A stretch of 46,721 bases of DNA from an uncultured Mucilaginibacter sp. (lineage in GTDB: Bacteria; Bacteroidota; Bacteroidia; Sphingobacteriales; Sphingobacteriaceae). The stretch covers positions 71,557-118,277 of the forward strand of contig NZ_CALMAT010000118.1 of NCBI RefSeq assembly GCF_937859865.1, in the 5' to 3' direction. Positions 7,617 to 16,167 of the stretch are shown here, piece after piece (position 1 is the stretch's first letter; every line of letters begins with the position of its first letter). The notes under the pieces were generated by a model. The model searched no databases and was not told the origin of the DNA. It saw nothing but the letters and a program-made list of their open reading frames with translations. The position numbers and the translations under genes were made by a program.

Positions 7617-8330
7617 ATGAATTTATTCGGACAATCGCCTTTAGCCAACCTTACGCCCGTTGTAAAAAACCTGCTGATCATCAATATTATTTTCTTTATC
7701 GCCACTTTGGTTTTTCAAAGTATGGGCATCGAACTGGCCTTTCACCTTGGTGCTTTTTACTTTAATTCGCCTCATTTTCGGGTTTGGCAAATTATTACAT
7801 ACATGTTTATGCATGGCGGTTGGGCGCATATCTTTTTCAATATGTTTGCTTTGTACATGTTTGGTCCCGCTATTGAAAATTACATGGGTTCAAAGCGTTT
7901 TTTTAACTATTATTTCATTACAGGTTTAGGCGCTTTAGCTTTGCAAATGCTGGTGCAGGCAATTGAAGTGCATGGCATTTTGGGCAGCTTTACTTTTGAC
8001 CCGGCTATGAATTATAATATCTCGCCAGAAGATGTAGGAAGGCTTCGGGCCATTTATGCTGAACCGATGGTTGGCGCATCCGGGGCTTTGTTTGGAATTT
8101 TAGTTGCCTTTGGTGTTTTATACGCCGAAACCAGTCTATATATTATGCTAATTCCGATCCCGGTAAAAGCAAAATATGCCGTAATTGGTTATATTGTGGT
8201 AGAATTATATTTGGGTTTGAGCCAGCACCAGGGCGATTCGGTTGCGCATTTTGCTCATTTGGGCGGTGCGCTTTTTGGTTATATTTTATTAAAAATTTGG
8301 GGCATGCACAAAACAAACGATTTTTATTAA
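7617..8330 (+). CDS. Rhomboid family intramembrane serine protease
   Basis: This 237-residue protein has six or so hydrophobic segments. The rhomboid hallmarks are present: WRxxT-like WQIITYMFMHGGWAHIFFNMFALYMFG (loop 1 and helix 2), the catalytic serine in VGASGALFGIL (helix 4) and the catalytic histidine in AHFAHLGGALFGY (helix 6). It should cleave transmembrane substrates in the inner membrane; substrates are unknown. An insert of about 35 residues (LVQAIEVHGIL...SPEDVGRLRAIYAEP) precedes the catalytic helix. It is followed by an inverted repeat pair and a second rhomboid gene. Confidence 0.92.
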   Translation: MNLFGQSPLANLTPVVKNLLIINIIFFIATLVFQSMGIELAFHLGAFYFNSPHFRVWQIITYMFMHGGWAHIFFNMFALYMFGPAIENYMGSKRFFNYYFITGLGALALQMLVQAIEVHGILGSFTFDPAMNYNISPEDVGRLRAIYAEPMVGASGALFGILVAFGVLYAETSLYIMLIPIPVKAKYAVIGYIVVELYLGLSQHQGDSVAHFAHLGGALFGYILLKIWGMHKTNDFY

Positions 8331-8374
8331 TGTGCCGTTATTACAATGAAATTGTTTAAACTTTTTTTCGGCTG

Positions 8375-8405
8375 ATGCTTCTTTTACCCTATAAAAATTG
8401 GTGTT
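8375..8405 (+). repeat. Dispersed element, copy 9 (full-length)
   Basis: It reads ATGCTTCTTTTA, CCCTA, TAAAAATTGGTGTT, the consensus over its whole length. It forms an inverted pair with copy 10 across 37 bases in the gap between the two rhomboid genes. Confidence 0.9.
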
Positions 8406-8442
8406 TGTATCAACCTAAACAAATCAAAACAAATAGCCTACT

Positions 8443-8467
8443 GATTTTTGGGCGGTAAAAGAAGCAT
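8443..8467 (-). repeat. Dispersed element, copy 10
   Basis: The minus strand reads ATGCTTCTTTTA, CCGCCC, AAAAATC. It is the inverted partner of copy 9. Confidence 0.85.
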
Positions 8468-8532
8468 GGTATAAAGCACAAAAGAATAAGTTTGAACAAG
8501 TTCAATGAAAATCTTTTAAACTGATAATTTTT

Positions 8533-9387
8533 ATGTGGGAAGAAATTCGTACACAAGTGTTTCGTTCAGGAAACCGGTTAAATATGCTGATCGGTATTAA
8601 CGTTATTGTTTTTTTATTTCTGAGCCTGCTTGGCGTGGTAGAAATGCTGACGACGCGGAACGCAATCATTTCGGCAACGATAAATGATTATTTGGCAGTT
8701 CCCTCGTATCTGCCAAAATTATTGATCCGTTTTTGGACACCTTTAACCTACATGTTTTTACACAGCGGGTTTTTCCATATCCTGTTCAACATGTTGTGGT
8801 TTTACTGGATGGGCGGAATTTTTCAGGAATATTTGGGCGGAAAAAAGCTGGTTGATCTGTACATTATCGGCGGCTTGGCGGGCGCATTTTTGTACGTGCT
8901 ATTTTATAACGTCTTCCCGCTTTTTGCTGATGTAAAAACAGTATCTACAACCGTTGGCGCTTCGGCTGCAGTCATGGCCATCATCGTGGCAACGGCAACT
9001 TTACTGCCCGATTATACCATCCAACTGCTGTTTCTCGGTTCGGTAAAATTAAAGTGGATAGCCTTGTTTTATGTTTTGTTTGACCTCATCAGCATCACCG
9101 GGCCAAATGCCGGCGGCGAAATTTCGCATATCGGCGGTGCTATTGCAGGCTTCTTTTATATCAAACATTTGCAGGGAAATACTGCACTTGGCCGCGCTTT
9201 CGAACGTTTTTCAAAACCTAAAACGCTGCATGTCGTATCAAAGAACTATGCTAAAAACAGTACGGTCAGGCCAAAAGAAGAAGAAATAGATTCTATATTA
9301 GACAAAATTTCGCAATCCGGCTATGCAAGCCTCAGCAAAAAAGAAAAAGAAATCCTGTTCAATGCCAGTAAAGACGAGACCAGTTAA
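8533..9387 (+). CDS. Second rhomboid family intramembrane serine protease
   Basis: The protein has 284 residues. Rhomboid motifs are FWTPLTYMFLHSGFFHILFNMLWFYWMGG, the catalytic serine in TVGASAAVMAIIVATATLLP and the catalytic histidine in EISHIGGAIAGFFY. It is only distantly similar to the preceding rhomboid: this one lacks the long insert and carries a charged cytoplasmic tail of about 70 residues (RPKEEEIDSILDKISQSGYASLSKKEKEILFNASKD), a helical segment also found at the end of other Bacteroidetes rhomboids. The end overlaps the next gene by 26 bases, which suggests coexpression. Confidence 0.92.
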   Translation: MWEEIRTQVFRSGNRLNMLIGINVIVFLFLSLLGVVEMLTTRNAIISATINDYLAVPSYLPKLLIRFWTPLTYMFLHSGFFHILFNMLWFYWMGGIFQEYLGGKKLVDLYIIGGLAGAFLYVLFYNVFPLFADVKTVSTTVGASAAVMAIIVATATLLPDYTIQLLFLGSVKLKWIALFYVLFDLISITGPNAGGEISHIGGAIAGFFYIKHLQGNTALGRAFERFSKPKTLHVVSKNYAKNSTVRPKEEEIDSILDKISQSGYASLSKKEKEILFNASKDETS

Positions 9388-10489
9388 AAAGAAGAAGCTT
9401 CACTTTTTTGATTATGTGGTTTTAGTTTTTACCATTATAGCTTCCGTTTCTATTCTGTTAAGCCTGCTGGCCAGTTTAATTGACCCGCGTACCTGTTGGC
9501 CGCTTGTTTTTTTTGGCCTGGCTTATCCGCCGCTTTTAATTGCCAACATCATTCTGGCTTTGTATTGGCTGCTCCGTTTCAGCAGGTTTATTTTCATTTC
9601 ACTGCTGAGTATTTTAATTGGCTGGAGCATTTTTGCCAAGAGTTTTAATTTTAGTTCCACTACTGCTGACGGGCCAAAAAAATCCGCCAATTATTTAAGG
9701 TTAATGACTTACAATGTGCACAGTTTTCAAGGTGTTGGCGCCAATGCTTCAAAACCAACGCGCACAGAAATTTTGCAGCTAATCAAAACCGAACAGCCCG
9801 ACGTACTTTGCATCCAGGAATTTTACAGCCGCAAAAAAGGGGAAGCCGCCATGGTTGATTCGATCAAAAAAGCTTTGCACACGCCTTATTTCTACCGTTT
9901 TGTGGTGAACAATATTGATTACGAAGGCAACGGCATTGCAGCTTTTTCAAAATTCCCAATCATCAATAAAGGTTTGATCCCGCTTGCAGATAACAACAGT
10001 ACCAACCAGTGTATTTATATTGATATAAAAAAAGCAGATAAAATTATCCGCGTTTATGCCGTGCATTTGCAGTCTATCCAATTTATGCCCGAAGATTACC
10101 AAACGATTGACAGCGTTAAAAAAGTAGAAGAAACCAACGTGCATTCTTACAAACGCATTTTAAGCAAGCTAAAAAAAGCATTTTTAAAACGCAGCGAGCA
10201 GGTTTATTTAGTAAAAAACCATGCCGCCACCTCGCCTTATCCTTTTATTATTGCCGGCGATTTTAACGATACGCCTGCTTCTTTTGCCTTAAACAAAATG
10301 TCAGAAGGATTGGTCAATGCTTTCCGCGAAAAAGGGAACGGTTTTGGCGCCACTTATAACGGTGATTTCCCCAATTATCAGATTGATTATATCCTGGCAC
10401 AGCCCAAATTTGAGGTGATCAATTACCTGGTGCTCAAGAAAAAGCTTTCCGACCATTACGGCATCCGTGCCGATTTGCGTTTGAAGTAA
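9362..10489 (+). CDS. Membrane-anchored endonuclease/exonuclease/phosphatase family protein
   Basis: The start at 9362 (MPVKTRPVKKKKLHFFDY) is preferred over an upstream ATG at 9323 deep in the rhomboid gene; it gives 375 residues. A basic N-terminus is followed by three hydrophobic helices (to about residue 100). The DNase I-like fold follows: MTYNVHSFQG (metal-binding Asn), PDVLCIQEF (catalytic Glu), PFIIAGDFNDTP (Asp/Asn) and YQIDYILAQ...LSDHYGIRADL (catalytic His). The active site should lie on one face of the inner membrane. The family covers phosphodiesterases and nucleases, so the substrate is open. Confidence 0.88.
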   Translation: MPVKTRPVKKKKLHFFDYVVLVFTIIASVSILLSLLASLIDPRTCWPLVFFGLAYPPLLIANIILALYWLLRFSRFIFISLLSILIGWSIFAKSFNFSSTTADGPKKSANYLRLMTYNVHSFQGVGANASKPTRTEILQLIKTEQPDVLCIQEFYSRKKGEAAMVDSIKKALHTPYFYRFVVNNIDYEGNGIAAFSKFPIINKGLIPLADNNSTNQCIYIDIKKADKIIRVYAVHLQSIQFMPEDYQTIDSVKKVEETNVHSYKRILSKLKKAFLKRSEQVYLVKNHAATSPYPFIIAGDFNDTPASFALNKMSEGLVNAFREKGNGFGATYNGDFPNYQIDYILAQPKFEVINYLVLKKKLSDHYGIRADLRLK

Positions 10490-10509
10490 CAAAAAACCGC
10501 CTTTTTGTC

Positions 10510-10517
10510 TAAATTTG
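10510..10517 (+). promoter_or_regulatory. -7 box of cysS, almost abutting the start codon
   Basis: TAAATTTG fits TAnnTTTG exactly and ends five bases before the cysS ATG at 10522. A TTTG lies 22 bases upstream (10484-10487). Transcription would begin at or next to the ATG, which implies a leaderless or nearly leaderless mRNA. Confidence 0.5.
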
Positions 10518-10521
10518 CCCG

Positions 10522-11982
10522 ATGCAGCAAAAGCTTTTTATTTACAACACTTTATCGCGCAAAAAAGAAGAATTTAAAGCCATTAACCCACCGTTTGTGG
10601 GCATATATGTTTGCGGCCCAACCGTTTACAGCGATGTGCATTTGGGCAACTGCCGCACGTTTATTTCTTTCGATCTTATTTTTCGATACCTTACGCATTT
10701 GGGTTATAAAGTCCGCTACGTACGAAATATTACCGATGCCGGCCATTTAGAAGGTGATACCGATGAAGGCGAAGATAAAATCTCCAAAAAAGCAAAACTG
10801 GCGCAGTTGGAGCCGATGGAAATCGTGCAAAAATATTCGGTTGATTTTCACGACGTAATGCAGATTTTCAATGTAAAACCACCCAGCATTGAACCAACGG
10901 CAACTGGCCACATCATCGAACAAATTGAACTGGTAAAAACAGTATTGGAAAAAGGTTTTGCTTACGAAGTAAACGGTTCGGTTTATTTTGATGTGGAGAA
11001 ATACAACCAGCACCACAATTACGGCATTTTAAGCAACCGCAATTTGGAAGACATGCTGAACAATACACGCAATTTAGGCGGCCAGGAAGAAAAACGCGGC
11101 AAGCTGGATTTTGCGCTGTGGATCAAAGCAAAACCAGAACATCTGATGAAATGGCCTTCGCCCTGGAGCATTGGTTTTCCGGGCTGGCATTTAGAATGCT
11201 CGGCCATGAGCCATAAATATCTGGGCGAACAGTTTGATATCCACGGCGGCGGAATGGATTTGGCGCCAACGCATCACACCAACGAAATTGCACAAAACGA
11301 AGCTGCTTGCGGAAAGATGCCTGCCAATTATTGGATCCATACCAACATGTTGACGGTTAACGGACAAAAAATGTCAAAATCTTTAGGCAACAGTTTTTTA
11401 CCTCAGGAATTGTTTAGCGGCAACCATTCTTTGTTGAACAAAGGTTTTAGTCCGATGACTGTCCGTTTTTTTATGTTGCAGGCCCATTACCGCAGCACAT
11501 TGGATTTTTCGAACGAAGCTTTGGATGCATCAGAAAAAGGCTTTAAAAGGATGATGAACGCTTTTGCTTTGGCACCAAACTTAAAAGTAAATGCAACAGG
11601 AGAAATAGAAATCGAACCTTTGCAGCAACGGTGTTATGAGGCGATGAACGACGATTTTAACAGCCCGGTTTTGATAGCCGAATTGTTTGAAGTTTGCCGT
11701 TTAGTCAATTCTATCCAAAATCAAAAGTTGAAAATTGATAAGCCAAACCTGGAACTTTTACAGCAATTGTTACAGCATTTTATCATTGATGTACTGGGTT
11801 TAAAAGATGAATCCGCTGCATCAGATGAACTGCCAAAAGTGCTGGATTTTGTAATCAACCTACGCAGCGAGGCGAAAACGAACCAGGATTATGCCACATC
11901 GGACAAAATCAGGCATGGTTTGCAAAAGATTGGTTATCAGCTTAAAGACAGCAAGGAAGGCACAAGCTGGACAAAAATTTAG
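10522..11982 (+). CDS. cysS: Cysteine--tRNA ligase
   Basis: The 486-residue class I aminoacyl-tRNA synthetase charges tRNA-Cys. The zinc-binding Cys31 in [11 protein letters not shown], the HIGH-like H40-LGN and the KMSKS loop (K283-MSKS) are intact, as is [12 protein letters not shown] with the second zinc ligand and [18 protein letters not shown]. The C-terminal DALR and anticodon-binding helices follow. Length fits the Bacteroidetes form. The start [18 protein letters not shown] is the expected one. The stop TAG (11980-11982) lies inside a dispersed repeat. Confidence 0.97.
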   Translation: MQQKLFIYNTLSRKKEEFKAINPPFVGIYVCGPTVYSDVHLGNCRTFISFDLIFRYLTHLGYKVRYVRNITDAGHLEGDTDEGEDKISKKAKLAQLEPMEIVQKYSVDFHDVMQIFNVKPPSIEPTATGHIIEQIELVKTVLEKGFAYEVNGSVYFDVEKYNQHHNYGILSNRNLEDMLNNTRNLGGQEEKRGKLDFALWIKAKPEHLMKWPSPWSIGFPGWHLECSAMSHKYLGEQFDIHGGGMDLAPTHHTNEIAQNEAACGKMPANYWIHTNMLTVNGQKMSKSLGNSFLPQELFSGNHSLLNKGFSPMTVRFFMLQAHYRSTLDFSNEALDASEKGFKRMMNAFALAPNLKVNATGEIEIEPLQQRCYEAMNDDFNSPVLIAELFEVCRLVNSIQNQKLKIDKPNLELLQQLLQHFIIDVLGLKDESAASDELPKVLDFVINLRSEAKTNQDYATSDKIRHGLQKIGYQLKDSKEGTSWTKI

Positions 11983-11998
11983 GTGCTAAAAGAAGTAT
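11973..11998 (-). repeat. Dispersed element, copy 11 (contains cysS stop)
   Basis: The minus strand reads ATACTTCTTTTA, GCACC, TAAATTTTT. The cysS stop codon is formed from its AT-rich half. Confidence 0.8.
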
Positions 11999-12225
11999 TG
12001 TTTAAAACCTTAATACTGCAACTTCATCCTTCATTTGGATAATAAAGCTGAACGAATACAGTTAAGCTTGAGCAGAAGCATTTTTTGCTGCTGCTTTGTG
12101 ATTAGTTGTATCAGCAGAAAAAACAATAACTTGCAGCCAGATTTTTCTTTGATCAAAAATCATAAAAGTTAAACTTTAACTCAACAAAACCTTATTCTAA
12201 ATTCATAATAAAACCAAGAATACCA
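11999..12225. other. Intergenic stretch between cysS and the NTF2-like gene
   Basis: Apart from copy 11 of the dispersed repeat at its left end, this AT-rich stretch shows no open reading frame of note, no strong terminator and no clear TAnnTTTG promoter. Confidence 0.5.
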
Positions 12226-13080
12226 ATGAAAAAAATATGTACTGCTTTTGTAGCTTTTTTATGCTTTAACGGTTTGGCTTCGGCACAAAAAATTACACAG
12301 GTAAAAGAAGTATTGGATGCAGAAAAAGAATACAACCGTGTAACTGCCCAAAAAGGGATACGCGATGGCATGCTGGCAGTTGCAGACCCGGAAGCAATGG
12401 TTTTTAAACCAGAGCCTGTTTTGGCTAAAACGTATTATGCCGAAAGCGGAAAAATAGCAGGCAAATTAACTTCGGCCCCAAAAATTGCACGTATCTCTGC
12501 CAACGGCGACCTCGCATTTACGGCCGGTCCTTATACCATTAAAAATGGTACAGACGATGCCAGTTTTGGCGAATACCTTTCCATCTGGCGTACAGATTTA
12601 TCGGGTAAGTTGAAGCTGCTTTTCAACATCAATATGGAACACCCGGAACCGAAACAGGAGCAAACTGTTGATTTTAAAGATGCTGCCACTTCGCCCCGCA
12701 TCCAAAGCAAAGACCCTTTTAACGGCCGTACTATCATTACCACTACCGATAAACTGTTTAATACTTCGCTGGGTTTTTCGGCCCTTTCTGCCTACAAAGA
12801 GTTTTTAGCTTTGGATGGCCGCTATTATTTCCCAGGGTTTGAACCAATGGTTGGCCAGGACAAAATCTTACAGTTTATTAATAACCAGGCCATTTCAATC
12901 GAAGCCTTAAATACCGGTTCTGGCCGTGCCGTTAGCGGGGATTTAGCCTACAGTTATGGCAAAGCAAAAATTAAGAAAGGCACCATCACCAACAATTACA
13001 ACTACATCCGCATTTGGGAGCCGGACAAATCCCACAAATGGAATATTTTGGTAGAGATATTTTCGCCCATTGAAAAATAG
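12226..13080 (+). CDS. Secreted protein with two tandem NTF2/DUF4440-like domains
   Basis: The protein has 284 residues. It has a Sec signal (MKKICTAFVAFLCFNGLASAQ). The mature part looks like two SnoaL/NTF2-like folds in tandem. The first spans about residues 25-145 (LDAEKEYNRVTAQKGIRDGML, then GDLAFTAGPYTIK and YLSIWR). The second spans about 180-284 (SAYKEFLALDGRYYFPGFEP, then GDLAYSYGKAKIKKG and YIRIWEPDKSHKWNILVEIFSP). The repeated GDLA(F/Y)..G...IK and WR/WE strands support the duplication. Function is unknown; such domains are non-catalytic or bind small ligands. The stop codon lies inside a variant dispersed repeat and a strong terminator follows. Confidence 0.8.
   Translation: MKKICTAFVAFLCFNGLASAQKITQVKEVLDAEKEYNRVTAQKGIRDGMLAVADPEAMVFKPEPVLAKTYYAESGKIAGKLTSAPKIARISANGDLAFTAGPYTIKNGTDDASFGEYLSIWRTDLSGKLKLLFNINMEHPEPKQEQTVDFKDAATSPRIQSKDPFNGRTIITTTDKLFNTSLGFSALSAYKEFLALDGRYYFPGFEPMVGQDKILQFINNQAISIEALNTGSGRAVSGDLAYSYGKAKIKKGTITNNYNYIRIWEPDKSHKWNILVEIFSPIEK
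12287..12313 (-). repeat. Possible dispersed element, copy 12 (weak, inside NTF2-like gene)
   Basis: The minus strand reads ATACTTCTTTTACC and then a diverged AT-rich half. It encodes part of KITQVKEVL right after the signal peptide. Only the core matches well, so chance cannot be excluded. Confidence 0.4.
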
Positions 13081-13096
13081 GTGGTAAAAACAGTAT
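13072..13096 (-). repeat. Dispersed element, copy 13 (ACTG variant, contains stop codon)
   Basis: The minus strand reads ATACTGTTTTTA, CCACC, TATTTTTC. It overlaps the stop (13078-13080) of the NTF2-like gene. Confidence 0.65.
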
Positions 13097-13100
13097 CAAC

Positions 13101-13132
13101 AAGAAAGGCCGCTCAAATGAGCGGCCTTTCTT
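13101..13132. terminator. Bidirectional terminator between convergent genes
   Basis: A perfect 14-bp stem (AAGAAAGGCCGCTC with its complement) closes a four-base AAAT loop. The core is GC-rich and both sides end in T-rich tracts. It separates the NTF2-like gene from the convergent MoxR gene. Confidence 0.9.
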
Positions 13133-13151
13133 GTTTAAAAATGCAATTTCC

Positions 13152-14114
13152 TTAAAACAACTGTTCGATAATCTGGTCGGCAGACAAACCTTCTGCTTCT
13201 GCACGATAATTGCGCACAATGCGGTGCCGTAAAATGGCTTTGGCCACGGCTTGTACATCTTCTATATCCGGCGAATATTTTCCAGAGATAACGGCATGGC
13301 ATTTCGCCCCTAAAACCAAAAACTGCGATGCCCTTGGCCCTGCGCCCCAGCTTAACAACTGGTTTACTTTCGGCGTGGCCAAAGCTGTGTTTGGACGTGT
13401 TTTCGCTGCCAATTTTACCGCATATTCCAGCACATGGTCTGTAATCGGGATGTTCCGTACCAATTGCTGAAAGTAGCGTATCTGTTCGGCGTTCAATAGT
13501 TTTTTAATGGTATTGATTTGGTTGCCCGTTGTATTTTTAACAATGTTCAATTCTTCCTGCCAGGAAGGATAATCCAAAGAAATGTTAAACATAAACCTGT
13601 CCAACTGCGCTTCCGGCAGCGGATAGGTTCCCTCCTGCTCAATTGGGTTTTGCGTTGCTAATACAAAAAAAGGTTTATCCAATTGGTGTGTTACACCGGC
13701 AGCCGTAACCGCTTTTTCCTGCATGGCTTCCAGTAAAGCAGCTTGCGTTTTTGGCGGTGTGCGATTAATTTCATCTGCCAAAATAATGTTAGAAAAAACC
13801 GGCCCTTTAATAAATTTAAAGTTTCGGTCTTCGCCTAAAATCTCAGAACCAATAATATCAGAAGGCATTAAATCCGGCGTAAACTGGATGCGGTTGAAGC
13901 TTAAATCCAAAACCCGCGCCACTGTTTGAACCAGTAAAGTTTTAGCCAGTCCGGGAACGCCAACCAGCAAGCAATGGCCGTTGCTAAAAATAGCGATCAA
14001 AACGGATTTTACTACCTCATCCTGGCCGATGATGGTTTTGCCAATCTCTGCTTTAACTTCACGGTACGATGCAAACAAGGCATCAGCAGCTTCTACTTCC
14101 GAAGTATGTTGCAT
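13152..14114 (-). CDS. MoxR family AAA+ ATPase
   Basis: The 320-residue protein has Walker A G52-VPGLAKT-59 and Walker B ILADEINR (about 111-118), then sensor 1 ATQNPIEQEGTYPLPEAQLDRF, as in MoxR proteins. The C-terminal lid contains RASQFLVLGAKCHAV. MoxR ATPases act as chaperones, often with von Willebrand A-domain and DUF58 partners encoded downstream. No such partner lies beside it here: downstream is a terminator and a convergent gene. It starts one base after the stop of the SurA-like gene, so the two are probably cotranscribed. Confidence 0.93.
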   Translation of the reverse strand: MQHTSEVEAADALFASYREVKAEIGKTIIGQDEVVKSVLIAIFSNGHCLLVGVPGLAKTLLVQTVARVLDLSFNRIQFTPDLMPSDIIGSEILGEDRNFKFIKGPVFSNIILADEINRTPPKTQAALLEAMQEKAVTAAGVTHQLDKPFFVLATQNPIEQEGTYPLPEAQLDRFMFNISLDYPSWQEELNIVKNTTGNQINTIKKLLNAEQIRYFQQLVRNIPITDHVLEYAVKLAAKTRPNTALATPKVNQLLSWGAGPRASQFLVLGAKCHAVISGKYSPDIEDVQAVAKAILRHRIVRNYRAEAEGLSADQIIEQLF

Positions 14115-14115
14115 A

Positions 14116-15480
14116 TTATTTTGCCTGTGCTATGTTAACAACCCAAGATTTAAGCTGGTCGCAGGTTTGATACTCCGGATCAATATTGATGTAAGTTTCT
14201 TTGCGGCGTTTTTCAAACCAGTCGCTTACTGTTTTATTGATTTTAGTTTCAGAGGCAGCATCCTTTAACTTCGGAAAATCCTGCGCCAAATTCGCTTTGT
14301 GTGCATCTGTTTTTGATTTCAGGTACAATATCTTATAAACCTTGGCATTTTTTTGAGTGGTAAACAAAGCAGGCGGCGCCATGCTTCCAACTTTCATAGT
14401 ATCTACCACCAAGGCAACTTGCGGGTCTAATTTATCTGTCGGGATAAAAGTTGAACGGTTTTGTACATCTTCTGCGTTCAGCAGCATGCCGCCATTATAC
14501 TTGGTTTCATTATCATCAGAAAACGCAGAAGCAGCCGCTGAAAAGTCAATTTTATTGGTTTTGATTACTTTGTAAATACTATCAGCTTTAATTTTGGCGC
14601 GGTCCAAACTGGCTTGTGTTATTTCCGGTATAATCAAAATATGTCTCGCATGCACTTGTTCGCCGCGGCGTTCAATCACTTGCAAAAAGTGAAAACCAAA
14701 CTCTGTTTCAAAAACCGACGAAATTTCTCCTGCTTTTAGTTTGAAAGACATAGCCGTAAATTCTTTAGCCATCATATTCCGATCAAAAAAGCCCAAATCG
14801 CCGCCTGCCGGTGCCGATCCCGGATCTTGGGAATATAAAGTGGCCAGCGTGCCAAAATCTTCTCCGTTTTTAACCCGTGTACGCAGCGCTTCTGCTTTTT
14901 CGCGCGAAAGTTGTTTTTCTTCTTTCGTCAGTTTTGGGTTAAAAACAATTTGTGCAATTTCTACCTCTTTGTTGATGGAAGGTAAACTGTCTTTCGGGAT
15001 TGAGTTGAAATAGTTTTTTACATCCTGCGGCGTAACACTAACTTTCTCAGTAATTTTTTGCTGCATCCGTTGCGCAGTCAGCAACTCCCGGATGTCCGGC
15101 CGGATTTCATCTTTGTATTGAATTATAGATTTTCCAAGGAATGCTTCCAGCTTGTCCTGCCCGCCTGCATTTTGGATAAACCTTCGCATCCGCCGGTCCA
15201 CCTCGTTGTCCACTTCATCGTCTTTTACAATCACACTATCTATAACGGCTTGCTGCGTCAGCAACTTTTGAGTTAACAATTGCTGCAAAACCTGACATTT
15301 TATTGTCGGGTTTGGTTGATTGCCCTGAAGTAAATAATTATCGTATTCGTGTTCAATATCAGAATTTAAAATAATGCTGTTTCCAACTACGGCCGCAACT
15401 TTATCTAATGATTTTTTTTGACCCAAAGCTGTAAAAACACTCATCACAAAACACAGGATCAAAACGGTAAATTTTCTCAT
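14116..15480 (-). CDS. SurA-like periplasmic peptidyl-prolyl cis-trans isomerase
   Basis: The protein has 454 residues. A signal peptide (MRKFTVLILCFVMSVFTALGQ) leads into a SurA_N-type helical domain (LDKVAAVVGNSIILNSDIEHEYD; LTQKLLTQQAVIDS). Two parvulin (PPIC) domains follow: about residues 170-270 (EVEIAQIVFNPKLTKEEKQ to FGFHFLQVIERRG) and 275-385 (HARHILIIPEITQ to the C-terminal region). It should escort outer-membrane proteins through the periplasm. Conserved parvulin segments such as GGDLGFFDRNMMAKEF and FGFHFLQV are intact in the first domain; the second is more diverged. The downstream gene is the MoxR ATPase. Confidence 0.88.
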   Translation of the reverse strand: MRKFTVLILCFVMSVFTALGQKKSLDKVAAVVGNSIILNSDIEHEYDNYLLQGNQPNPTIKCQVLQQLLTQKLLTQQAVIDSVIVKDDEVDNEVDRRMRRFIQNAGGQDKLEAFLGKSIIQYKDEIRPDIRELLTAQRMQQKITEKVSVTPQDVKNYFNSIPKDSLPSINKEVEIAQIVFNPKLTKEEKQLSREKAEALRTRVKNGEDFGTLATLYSQDPGSAPAGGDLGFFDRNMMAKEFTAMSFKLKAGEISSVFETEFGFHFLQVIERRGEQVHARHILIIPEITQASLDRAKIKADSIYKVIKTNKIDFSAAASAFSDDNETKYNGGMLLNAEDVQNRSTFIPTDKLDPQVALVVDTMKVGSMAPPALFTTQKNAKVYKILYLKSKTDAHKANLAQDFPKLKDAASETKINKTVSDWFEKRRKETYINIDPEYQTCDQLKSWVVNIAQAK

Positions 15481-15507
15481 ATAAAAATTATTCTTTTAAA
15501 AATACAC

Positions 15508-15537
15508 ATGCTGTTTTTATCGTGTATAATTTGGTTA
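15508..15537 (+). repeat. Dispersed element, copy 14 (CTGT variant)
   Basis: It reads ATGCTGTTTTTA, TCGTG, TATAATTTGGTTA, in the divergent intergenic region upstream of the SurA-like gene. It keeps the TTTTA...TA dyad and the TTGGT end. Confidence 0.6.
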
Positions 15538-15652
15538 AATTTCGGAAAAATTATCCGTACCTGCACAAATTACACAACATAACTTAACGGCAATATTCTC
15601 GAAATTATATGGAAGCCGGAAACAGTTTAACTAATTTTAACCAAAATTGATT

Positions 15653-16165
15653 ATGTTAACCGAAGAAGCAGCCGCATTGCAGATTTTAATGAACGAAGAT
15701 TTATACCTTACCAAAAATGATTTATTGTGGGAAGAAAAGCCCGTGAAATTTATTTTTTCTGAAAAACCGGTTGCAGAATTACCAAAAAAGACAAAAACAG
15801 AATTTATTTCAATCGGAAAAAACTTGAAACACTTTTTGATTTTGACCGATCAGAAACTGAATGACAACCAGTTAAAAGCTTTAGAAAATACGTTGGCACG
15901 AAAGCAAATGGATTTTGATGATGTGGCTATTGTTGATTTCTCGGCCTATCAAAACATTAGTTTCAAAGAATTGCATGCTTCTTTTATGCCACTAAAATTG
16001 GTGTGTTTTGGGTTGAAGCCGAAAGATTTAAGTTTGCCGGAAGCAATGTTGAACGAGATCCATCAAGAACCAAATTATCAGATTTTATATACCTACAGTT
16101 TTACCGAAATGCTGGGCAATAAAGATAAAACCAAAGCTTTTTGGGATGCGATGAAAACTTTGTAA
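15653..16165 (+). CDS. Conserved hypothetical protein upstream of rdgB
   Basis: The ATG at 15653 gives 170 residues; an in-frame TTG lies two codons earlier. There is no signal peptide or membrane segment. The layout (HFLILTDQKLNDNQLKALENTLARKQMDFDDVAIVDFS, then LVCFGLKP, a YSFTEMLGNKDKTKAFWDAMK end) loosely recalls HolD, the psi subunit of DNA polymerase III, whose C-terminus is also a short helix with Lys and Trp. I offer that only as a guess. It ends two bases before rdgB. A near-perfect dispersed repeat encodes residues 108-118 (HASFMPLKLVC). Confidence 0.7.
   Translation: MLTEEAAALQILMNEDLYLTKNDLLWEEKPVKFIFSEKPVAELPKKTKTEFISIGKNLKHFLILTDQKLNDNQLKALENTLARKQMDFDDVAIVDFSAYQNISFKELHASFMPLKLVCFGLKPKDLSLPEAMLNEIHQEPNYQILYTYSFTEMLGNKDKTKAFWDAMKTL
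15975..16005 (+). repeat. Dispersed element, copy 15 (inside a coding region)
   Basis: It reads ATGCTTCTTTTA, TGCCAC, TAAAATTGGTGT: nearly full consensus in the middle of a conserved hypothetical gene, encoding HASFMPLKLVC in frame. Confidence 0.85.
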
Positions 16166-16167
16166 CC

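Noticed and set aside
10930-10950. GGTAAAAACAGTATTG in cysS, similar to the variant core
   Set aside because: It encodes an ordinary LVKTVLEKG helix and lacks the TTTTA dyad partner. Similar short hits in mutL (6842) and the second rhomboid (8933) were dropped for the same reason.
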